In this document: positions 23,900 through 33,412 of the stretch, one piece after another | Numbering within the stretch: position 1 is the first letter of the stretch | Layout: each line of letters opens with the position of its first letter | Assembly: GCF_030253575.1 (NCBI RefSeq) | Contig: NC_080564.1 | Location: forward strand, 7,608,501-7,672,500 | DNA: 64,000 nt | Direction: 5' to 3' | DNA from: Rhododendron vialii | Taxonomy: Eukaryota > Streptophyta > Magnoliopsida > Ericales > Ericaceae | Translations under genes and position numbers: made by a program | The notes under the pieces: model-generated | What the model was told of the DNA's origin: nothing | Seen by the model: only the letters and a program-made list of their open reading frames with translations | The model's database searches: none

Positions 23900-25310
23900 G
23901 TGGTGGGACATGGTTACTACCAAAACTATCTTTTAACTGGGTCAATTGCAGGTGATAACAAATATAAAACTACCATAAACCCACCGGACAATATGTGCAA
24001 GAGGAAGTGTTAACAGATTTAAGAAGTTTTTGTAATGGGATTTGATTAGTGTTGAGTCAGTTGACAGTTTCAAGATGACGATAGTCGGGAATGTATTTTA
24101 ATGAGCTAGGTAGACTCAGAGTATGAGAGTATGAAGGCAGAAGAATTGGCATCAAGAGATGAAAATATGTCTCTTTACATGTTTCATTCTTTCAGGACAC
24201 ATTTATGCTAAAGAGAACAGTTATGTTGTTTCCAATTACAAAAGAAGAGATGGGGGAGATGAAGAAGCTCACATTAAAGATTTTTATCATCTAATTAACT
24301 TTATGGTCTCTGCTATTAATGTTGTTGACATGTTGTCACAATTTCGGAAACAAACAGATGCAAACATCAAAACTCAAAACCAATTGATATCTAAGTAAGA
24401 CCCTGACACTTTAACGGTCACAGGAGCTCAGCAAAAGGGGTAGCAAAAGGTGTGAGATTTAGGTTCACCACTCTCTGTTAAATACCCAGGATCACCAATG
24501 TAGACTTCCGAAACAGAACGTTGCGTTACAGAACTACGGTTCAAATAGAGAAGGCAACCTTATATAGGGTGCTTTTATAAAAACAACTTAATTCTTTTTC
24601 AGTTGGATTTGGTTCATTTTGGTACTGGTACACTCATTGCTCAACACAGGGTAGGGTACGATTGGTTTCATTCGGAGTAGCAACTAGAAAGAAACAACAC
24701 AACAATCAGGTTTCGACTAATCAGACTTTTTTCAGAGCCAACGGCCATGAACCTCCATTAATACCCATGTCTTTGGGTGAGTTTCTCGTAAAAAGTTTGT
24801 CTATACCTTATGGGCTTTAGACAAGTTGTTTCCGCTATTTGGACTTTTAGTTGATGTACGTGAGGAGAATGACCTATGTTAAGATCCATGTTTTTGCGGG
24901 CTTCAGCCTGTTTAGACCGTTTAGACAACAAGGGAAACTCAGCCTAGCCTGAGTATTATTAAAAGGGCATCCTTAAAACGTTAATGACAAGAGAACAATA
25001 ACAAACCACAAACCCAACAAGAGAACATAAGAAACAATAATTAGATATCAAAACCAACAAAAGAGAACCATGTAGCAAAATTCCCAGAACCAACCAGCAG
25101 TCTAGCACAATGGAGCTTAATGATCAGCTAACAATCAAAGTGGATACATGGGTTGACCTAAACCTCAAAAATTCAACACTCAAAAACCTAAAGGAACATG
25201 CTATAAACCCAGAAAAAGTAAACTTCCACAAGAATACAATACCTGAAAAAAGATAACTATCTGAACTGAAAAAAAGTGCCCATGAATCTTGATCAACAGC
25301 CATACCTTAC

Positions 25311-25500
25311 CAGCCGTGTAGCCAATGGATTGATGTTGAATTTCTGGGTGTGTAAGAGCTGTTTCGTTGTGTTGACTGGGTAAATGACGGAAGACGGTCA
25401 TAAAGAAAAAGGGTCTGTGGACTTTTGATGGAAGAAACGGTAGAGAGAGAGATGAACACTTGGCTGGAGTAGATGGAATAACAAAAGCACCAACATTCGA
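25311..25500 (-). other. Probable distal 5'UTR exon of CRLK2
   Basis: On the minus strand this stretch is C/T-rich and ends with CTACACGGCTG followed by GTAAGGTATGG, a strong splice donor at 25310. An acceptor-like tract ending TTAGCCTGCAG lies near 23000, shortly before the CRLK2 ATG. A two-exon 5'UTR with a 2.3 kb intron is therefore plausible. The exon's upstream limit is not visible; it coincides with the edge of a MITE. Inferred from splice signals only. Confidence 0.35.
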
Positions 25501-25888
25501 CCATCTCCGACCCATTCTCCATTTCCTTTTTTAAAGGAAAAAAAACATTGGCTTCTCTAAAACTCTCCTCCATTTTGGAGGATAACTTTGAAAGGATGAA
25601 TTTTGATCCTCTAAATATAATAGAAGATATCCTCCAAATATACGTTGGAGTTGAAAAATAAAGTGTTGGGTTGGAGTTGAGATAAATAGTACAATCCTAT
25701 AAATCTACTTTTTCAAATAAAATAAATTAATTTGATCCTCTCAAATAGAGATGAGAGGTGTTGTGTTGGGTTGGAGTTGAGATAAATAGTACAATCCTCT
25801 AAATCTACTTTTCAAATAAAATAGATTAATTTGATCCTCTCAAATAGATATGAGAGATTTGGATGGTGTTGGATCGGAGATGCTCTTA
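25497..25888. mobile_element. MITE with GAGCATCTCCGA ends and internal duplication
   Basis: Left end ATTCGACCATCTCCGACCC; right end, reverse-complemented, AAGAGCATCTCCGATCC. Inside, a segment of about 95 bp (GTGTTGGGTTGGAGTTGAGA ... TTGATCCTCTCAAATAGA) is repeated head to tail at roughly 25660-25765 and 25766-25855. It sits where the promoter of the putative distal CRLK2 exon should be. Confidence 0.6.
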
Positions 25889-26518
25889 GGGCTTTAGTGA
25901 AAGAAAAAAAGATGCTCCTCTCCTGTTCATAAAAGATCACTTCAGTTTTGCAATTTCATGCCCATTCCAGATTTATTTACTTACAGTATTATTACTTACA
26001 GTATTATTAATCTGCTAAGTAACTTTGATTAAATTTTGGTGATTGAAACCTTTGACTTTTTAGAATTCGTCAACAAATTCAAGGGAAACAAACACGTTGA
26101 TGGGACATCGAACCATACAATTTAAAAATATAGGAGTACCTATTTAATTAGTAAGAAAACAAACCGATACCCCTGACCTCAATCTATATAATTTATATAT
26201 TTGCATATTCTAATAATTATTTACAATCGATTAATGCGATGACCGACACAGATTACATTAGCAATGAGCTCTATAAAGCAGACAGTTCTGATCACCAAAA
26301 TTGGTTCGAAATAAGCCCTGGAATTTTAAAAAAAAATAAAATTGAACTCTGGAAATGGGTATTTGATGGGCCTGCTATGAAAAGCAAGCCTTGTTGGCTT
26401 TACAGACCATACAAAAATTTTATTCTGTTATATTTAGAATATTGGTGATGACAGCATTTTATGACTTTATCTCAACTAATTTTTTACATTTCTCTGCGTT
26501 CTCATGAATTTAATATAA

Positions 26519-26848
26519 ATCTGATAATTTTGTTCTTATTTGAATTTTTTTCTCATTTGTTAGTTTTGCGCCAAAATTTTGACGGCTATTGATTCGTTTC
26601 GACGAGAGAAATCGGAAAAGTAAAATTTCTTTACTTTTACCCAAGTATTTTGAGAAACAACCATTTTTTAGAGCAAAAAGATTGACTTTTTGCGCTAAAA
26701 AATAGTTATTTCTTAAAATACTTGGGTAAAATTGAATTTTTTTTACTTTTCCAATTTGTCTTTGTCGAGACGAATCAATAACTCACAAAAGTTTGACACA
26801 AAACTAACAAATGAGAAAAAAAAATCAAATAAGGACAAATTTTCAGAT
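26519..26848. repeat. Fold-back MITE (330 bp)
   Basis: Near-symmetrical arms around about 26688. ATCTGATAATTTTGTTCTTA on the left pairs with TAAGGACAAATTTTCAGAT on the right, and ACCCAAGTATTTTGAGAAAC pairs with TTCTTAAAATACTTGGGT near the centre. Only about ten bases are unpaired in the middle. This is the best-preserved copy of a family also seen at 20080, 29567, 36070 and 45555. Confidence 0.75.
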
Positions 26849-27101
26849 TTAAGTTAAGGCCATAAGAACACAATCAGTAGTATAAAATTAATACAGTATT
26901 TTGTAAGCCAACATAATTTTTTCATTCTACACCATAATCCGTAACTACTTTGTGTGGCAATAGTTTTCTTGATACCCAGAATCTTGTTTGCTTGTAGCGC
27001 TGTACGAAAACTGTTAGCCAACAAACTACTCCACCCATGTGCGTCAAATGTCAATTTGAAATTTGAAAAGATTTGCATAAGTTGGTTGGGTTAAATTTAA
27101 G

Positions 27102-27193
27102 GGGGGGGGGGGGGGGGGGGGGTGGGGGGGGGTGGGGGGCTCCAATCTCAATCAAGAAATTTATTTTTTGCGGGGGGGGGGGGGGGGGGGGGC
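27102..27193. repeat. Poly-G tracts with duplicated spacer
   Basis: Two long G homopolymers (about 27102-27139 with two T interruptions, and about 27173-27192) are each followed by a copy of GGCTCCAATCTCAATCAAGA. The unit 'G-run plus spacer' is therefore duplicated. Homopolymers this long are error-prone in sequencing, so lengths are uncertain. Confidence 0.8.
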
Positions 27194-27334
27194 ATGAAGG
27201 CTCCAATCTCAATCAAGAAATTTAAAGGGTGAGAGGGGGCAACCAACGTAGCAATAACCCCCCTTAGTCGGGTCCATAAAGGCTTCTTACCAGCTGTAGA
27301 ATGTCCGGTTCGAGCCATAGCTATTGTTCGAGGG

Positions 27335-27475
27335 GACAGACCGTCACCACAACACCACCTAGGTACAAGTGAGTATAAGTGTTTACCTCACACCCTCTCA
27401 TTACTGACAAGACTCAAAATCGAGTCTCATCTGGAGATGAAGGGCACCTTACCCATTAGGCTACCATCTCGGTGT
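27335..27475 (-). mobile_element. Probable tRNA-derived SINE fragment (minus)
   Basis: On the minus strand an A-box-like TGGTAGCCTAATGGGTAAGG is followed about 30 bases later by a B-box-like GAGACTCGATTTTGAGTC. The spacing suits a pol III promoter of tRNA origin but no cloverleaf can be drawn. No tail or target duplication is readable. Confidence 0.4.
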
Positions 27476-28292
27476 GTGGAAATCACTACCCCGTTTGTTA
27501 TGTGGTTTTATGGCCGAGAAGACTCAAAACATCGACCTTGACTTGAGGATAAAATTACAAGCTTCGGCCTACTCAAAGCTAACTTTGAATTTTACCTTTT
27601 TTTCGCATACTTTGAGTACAATACATAAAGTTTTTCAAAGAAAAACGAAGAAAGATTGGAATATATAAAGAGTTGATGAAAAAACGATGCTAAAATTTTT
27701 GGTTTTCTCTGTTCATTTTGGTTCAGTTTTTATAGGTGAAAAGACATCGAATCAACATTTTTTGGGGGACAAAGTACGGATTATCTCCTTGAGATTTTTT
27801 CGTTTGGCAGATGACCTCTCTGAACTTTATTAATGATCAATTCGCCTCCCTATGATTTTGGAGTTAAGCTCAGGGTGGATCCATACTTTGCCCTCTCTTT
27901 TTTTTACATGAATCGGTGAATGATCAACAATCTACGAGTTGTATACTTAATACCATTACAGTGGGACAACATCTGGCTACCACGGCCAAGTTTCAGTTCA
28001 TATTTGTTTTTTTGAGTAAATAAATTAGCCCATTGCAAACAACAACAACAATAATAATACAAAGTCACCTCAAGGCAGCCTTGCTCTATTATAAGCAGCC
28101 TTGACATATTGTCTAGGAACCTTAATTACATTAACACTATTACAAAAGGAACATAAGTAGCAGAAATCAAGAAGACCCTGAATAAAAACTAGGCAATCAG
28201 TATAAATAGTAAGATTGGACATGCATCTCTACAAATCGCTCATTTTAAGAGCAGCAATCCCGCCTTGATCTCCGCCATAGTAGCCGAAGAAG

Positions 28293-28613
28293 GTTGGAAA
28301 TTGTCTCTCATTGGTTAATTATCTCCTCCAAAACTAGTATATGAACCTGGACGGTCTCTCCACTCATTGTCAATTAGATTTGAGATGGATGCTTTAACAT
28401 GGTATTAGAACGAAGGTTTCGAAAGCTGTGATTTCCCCTTAATTTGTTTGTGCCATAGTCGTACTTTGTTTCGTTGCGATCCGGTGTGTTCCGGATCATT
28501 TGTTGACATCTCCATGTGTTCGGGGATCGCTCGTGAGGAGGAGTGTTGGAAAATTATCCCACATCGATTAATTATTTCCTCCGAAACTAATACATACGAG
28601 CCTGTACAGCCTC
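28293..28613 (+). mobile_element. TRIM-like miniature LTR element (fossil)
   Basis: Two related terminal blocks, about 28293-28399 and 28544-28613, share the wording of a plant TRIM LTR (attattcccacatcgattaattat... cctccaaaactagt type). The first is followed at once by TGGTATTAGAACG, a primer-binding-site-like sequence for initiator methionine tRNA. The internal part is only about 145 bp and non-coding. The second terminal block appears incomplete. It is an old, broken copy. Confidence 0.55.
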
Positions 28614-28975
28614 TTCCGTCGTTGCCACCTGATACTCATCCTCTCCAGCTTTATGACCCAAACCCAAGCAGCTGCTCCATTACCAGACTTCTTCATGACC
28701 CATCCACCATCTATGACAAAAACTACCTCAGACTACTAAAATTCGCGAAAACAAGCACTAGCAGGAGTTCATCACGGTGCTACAGTGCTCTTTGTTTACG
28801 AATATCGTGATCTCATTAATTTTTTTGTTACTAGAAATGGGAGTACTGCATGTGTGGTATCCTCCTGTCACTTCCGTCATGGAGTATTGACTGTTACACT
28901 GCGCCACTATTTGTTGGAGACCCGACCTCACCTATGTCGGGGCCGAAACTAATTAAAGTCACATAATGTTTGGGT

Positions 28976-29092
28976 GGTGTTAGGAGTATATTTAGCTCCA
29001 CTAAGCAGCGCCTATGGGGACTCGAACATGGGTCTTGTCCAACCAGATTTTGAGTTTTCACCACTGAACCAACACCTCATCGCCGAGGGAAA
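28976..29092 (-). mobile_element. tRNA-derived SINE fragment (minus)
   Basis: Reading the minus strand, TTGGTTCAGTGGTGAAAAC (A-box-like) is followed by ATGTTCGAGTCCCCATAGG (B-box-like). The distance and order fit a tRNA-derived SINE head. The 3' part and target duplication are not recognisable. Confidence 0.45.
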
Positions 29093-29566
29093 AAAAAAAC
29101 ACCACCACCTCATTGGTATGTCTGGAGTTGATAAATATTTAAAAACCTTAACTAGAAATGGTTACGATTTTTTTCCACTTGGAAATAACTAAAAAAAAAG
29201 TAAGGTGTCTCTAGGAATTTGACTTCTGGTTTTAAAGGAGGATAATAACATTAAATAGGGGGCTACTGGCCAACCTTTTCAAATTAAGTAACATTAACTA
29301 ACGTTAATTGCTTTTCGAGGATTAATTATCTGATCACACAAACAATGATATAATTATCATTAATATGGGCATGTATTATCGAACACTGCTTCATGTGCAT
29401 CTGATTTTTAAGTCTGTCACACGTAGGCACTTTTTTTTTATTATATTGTCATGTTGTATTTTTTTCTTGGGTCTAATATTATCGGATATCACAAATTAAT
29501 TAAGTGAGGTGAAGATCTCCCTCATGTGTATTAAAGGGTGTTTTGGATAAATAATCCATTTGAATG

Positions 29567-29872
29567 GAGTATTTTTTTGTCCTTATTCAAACTTCATTAG
29601 CATTTACTTGCGTCGATTTTTTATGAATTATTGCTTCGTCGTGACGAGACAAATCTAAAAGGTAAAAAATTATGATCGAAACCTAATTTTTTTTGAATAA
29701 AGACACAAAAATTAGCTTATTGGCTTGTTTTTGTCTTTATTAAAAAAAAAATTGGGTTTTGATAATAATTTTTTACTTTTTAGATTTCTCTTATCATGAT
29801 GAAAAAATAACTCACAAAACATCGATGCAAAATTAATAAATGTGATTTTTTTTAAATAAATACGAAAAATAT
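29567..29872. repeat. Fold-back MITE copy
   Basis: Arms mirror each other around about 29720. GACGAGACAAATCTAAAAGG is matched by TTTTTAGATTTCTCTTATCA on the right, and TTTTGTCCTTATTCAAA at the left end by TTTAAATAAATACGAAAA at the right. Same family as 26519-26848. Confidence 0.65.
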
Positions 29873-30373
29873 CTGGGACCCACTACATTAAGAAAAGAAA
29901 AAATGTTAGCCACCCTCAGTGGACAAAATAATAATCCAGACAACAACGTCAAGTGTATGACTAGTTACGTAGCAACTCAAGGGTTAGCTAAAGTGACAAC
30001 AGAGATGAACTGTAAACTCAAAATGTGTGAAACTCGGTAAGGTCAGGCCGCAAGAGGGTGAATCTTCTAGTCCTAGTGTGGATGGTCTGCCTTTGAAGTT
30101 TGATCGGACCGAAGAGTGAAATAGTCGAGATGCGTGTAAGCTCGCTCAGACACCTCGGACTGTCGAACCAAAACAAAAAAAAGAAGAAAATCAGTTACGT
30201 AGCATGTGTTGTTAAATCGATGGGCTCTACTTCCTTTTTGGTTCAAGACAAAAACAGATCGCTAGCTCCTTACTCCCTCATGTCATTGCCTTGTCGTTTC
30301 AGGAAAAAAAATTCCTCCTTATTTTCTGTTTAACCAAACACTCTCCTTCACTTCTCTTTCACGCGAAATTAAC

Positions 30374-31281
30374 ATGAGGGGGACTGGGATTTTTTCGGTC
30401 GTCCTGTGTCTGGTTATTTTCCCTCGTTTTCTATCGGGGAATTCGGATCCCCCGCTCGCTCCGGCGTTGTATGTTCTTGGTGATTCGTTGTTGGACAGTG
30501 GAAACAACAATTTCTTGCCAACTTTGGCTAGGGCAGATTTCCAGCCCTATGGTGTGAATTTCCCCGGAGGAGCTACTGGCAGATTCACCAATGGTAGAAC
30601 GGTCGCGGATTTTATAGGTATGTCCCGTGGTCCAAAAAGCGTGACATCGGTTTTCTTTTTTTGCTGTTTTCTCTTGTATAATTAACACTCGAGATCTTTC
30701 TCATGAACAATCTCAGAAACCTTTAATCAATCTGTACCCGAAAAAGGAGGCTTCTCACTAGTCCCCTCTTGGGAAATGCATTGTGAATTTGCATTTTTCG
30801 GTCACAAGCAAAGTTTTCATTTTGTAAGAGCTTCTCGATAACATTGACCATGTAAAAAATCTATATAATAAAACAACTTAATATTTAAATTTTATGTACA
30901 TAAATCTAACGGCTCAAACTTATTTCTCATAAATTCTACGGCTGAGAAAAGTCCTAGCTAGGACTGAAAAATTCTATTTCCAATCTTCTCTAACCTTTCA
31001 TATTCCTACTCTCTTTTGTTATAGAAAAATAGAAAACAATAAATTTCATTGGCAAAAAAAGAGCCGAATTTTGAAATAAGAAAGGGAAGTAATTTTTCAA
31101 AACTTAGCACTGTCTCTCTCTGAAGTAAAGCGAAATCTTCTCTAACTTTTCTTATTTCAACTCTATTTTGTTATGGGAAGATAGATAGTAATAAAATTTC
31201 ATGTATAAAATTAGTGCAAGGCACATCGTAAACTAAACAAAAGGGTAAGAAATATTTTTGTTTATTGATTGATTAATTTCA

Positions 31282-31313
<32 letters not shown>

Positions 31314-32948
31314 GGGGGGGTGGGGTTTTTTTGTAAACTAAACAAAAGGGTAAGAAAAAAATCTATGTAAAGTTTTCGGTCACAAGCAAAGTTTTCATTT
31401 TGTAAGAGCTTCTTGATAACATTGACCATGTAAAAAATCTATATAATAAAACAGCTTAATATTTGAATCCTATGTACATAAATCTAACGGCTCAAACTTA
31501 TCTCTCATAAATTCTACGGCTGAGAAAAATCTGTTTGATCCTAATTTAAGAAAAAATCTTCCCGTATAAATCAGTTTCGTTGGCGGGGGTAGTAAATATG
31601 TTGCGTCCTGGTTGATTAATTTCAATTTTTTTGGGGGTGTGTGTTTTTTTGTAAACTAAACAAAAGGGTAAGAAAAAAATCTATTTGATCCTAATTTAAG
31701 AAAAAATATTCCCGTATAAATCAGTTTCGTTGGCGGGAGTAGTAAATATGTTGCGTCGTGCCTTCAGACACGGGCAAACTCTAGTTATTGAAATCAGATA
31801 TCGATTGATCTCTTTTTAAAATGAACTTAGAGTATTGCTATATGTACCGATCATGGGGGAGGGAAAATGTACCGGCGGCCGCCGGCGGGCCATCTCCGGC
31901 CACCGGACGGCCGATCCGAACCGTCCAAAAATTCTAAAAAAAAAACCGATGGGGCCCACGCGGGAATCAACAGCATCCGAGGTGTGTAGGGTGCTTGATC
32001 CGAGCACCCATTTTTCGTGTATATATGTATATACGTGTATATACACGAAAAATGGGTGCTCGGATCAAGTACCCTACACACCTTGGATGCCTTTGATTCC
32101 CGCGAGGGCCCCATCGGTTTTTGTTTTAGAATTTTTGGACGGCTCGGATCGGCCGTCCGGTGGCCGGAGACTGCCCGCCGGCGGCCGTCGGTGCGTTTTC
32201 CCTCCCCCATGGTCGGTACTCATAGGTTTTCTGATAAAGAATAGGTATCATGTGAAAAGCATTGCGAAAATGGAATAGTTGAACTGGCTACCCTTTTTTT
32301 AACTCTCCTGTACTTTCTTTTCTTTTTTCTCTTCTTGTGGGCGTCTTTTTTGGTGGCCTGAAAATAGCTGAATTTCTTGGGCTACCAATGTCTCCGCCGT
32401 TCATGAGTTTCCGGAATTCGCGAACGCTCACCGGACTGAATTACGCGTCCGCGTCGTGCGGCATTCTACCCGAAACCGGAAGCTACATTGTAAGTCATCT
32501 GGGAAACTTCCTTACTTCGCTAGTTTTTTCTTTTTACTAATTTGTTTGCCTTTTGTATTGTTTTCTTTTTCTCGAGGTAAAAAATAAATAAAAAAGAGTA
32601 TTGCTATGGTGACCGTCTTTTGGCAGCCATTTGATGGGGTATTAATCAGACAAAATACCAACCACGTTACTCAGTGGGCCCTACACAGCACGTACATGTG
32701 GTTGGAGCATATAAGGTGTCATATTAAATGAAATCTAGATTTCATATACAAGTGTGTAAGAAAGCCTGACTGCATAGTTGGCAACAAAAATGAGTTAAAG
32801 ATTAGTTATTGGTAGTATTTATCTTCCTTTACTTAAATGGCACCATAGGATTTTAAATAATTTGGGTGTTCAAGTCAGTTTATGCAAATTTCAATTAATA
32901 ATGGAGGACCAATCCCACCATCTAATTGCATTTTAGTTTTCTTGTTAA

Positions 32949-32992
<44 letters not shown>

Positions 32993-33375
32993 GGTAAGGG
33001 CTTGTCAGCAGCCACTGCTCATTTATTTGTACAAATCAAGATGTGAAATAGGCTATAGCGACTTTAACAGGCCCGACGATTGTAATTCCAAATGTACCTA
33101 TATATGTATAATTTTTGTTGCAGGGTAAATGCTTAAATTTGGATGATCAAATTGGTTTGTTTGGGAAGACAGTTAAAAATGAATTAACTAAGCACCTCGG
33201 CAGCTCAGAAGTGCTCTCAGACTATTTATCAAAGTCAATATTTCTGGTCTCCACAGGGAACAATGACTACATCAACAACTATCTGCAACCCAATTTGTAT
33301 GACTCAAGCTCACGTTACTCGCCTCACTCATTTGCCCAACTTCTCACTGATTCTCTGTCCCACAAACTTGAGGTA

Positions 33376-33412
<37 letters not shown>

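Larger units (their letters stand above)
22949..30373. other. Divergent intergenic region CRLK2 / GLIP7
   Basis: A 7.4 kb region between divergently transcribed genes. The left part probably contains the CRLK2 5'UTR intron and a distal 5'UTR exon. The rest is built from elements listed separately: a hAT-like element with a nested repeat, a MITE with internal duplication, fold-back elements, poly-G tracts, SINE remnants and a fossil TRIM. Frames at 24159-24398 and 28448-28810 are open but resemble nothing and overlap repeats, so I do not call genes there. Confidence 0.5.

Noticed and set aside
24159-24398. 79-codon frame on + strand
   Set aside because: No family resemblance; AT-rich, likely chance.
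31835-32278. Overlapping long open frames on both strands (up to 147 codons)
   Set aside because: They are the two sides of the same 384-bp palindrome, so the mirrored frames give near-identical peptides; not genes.
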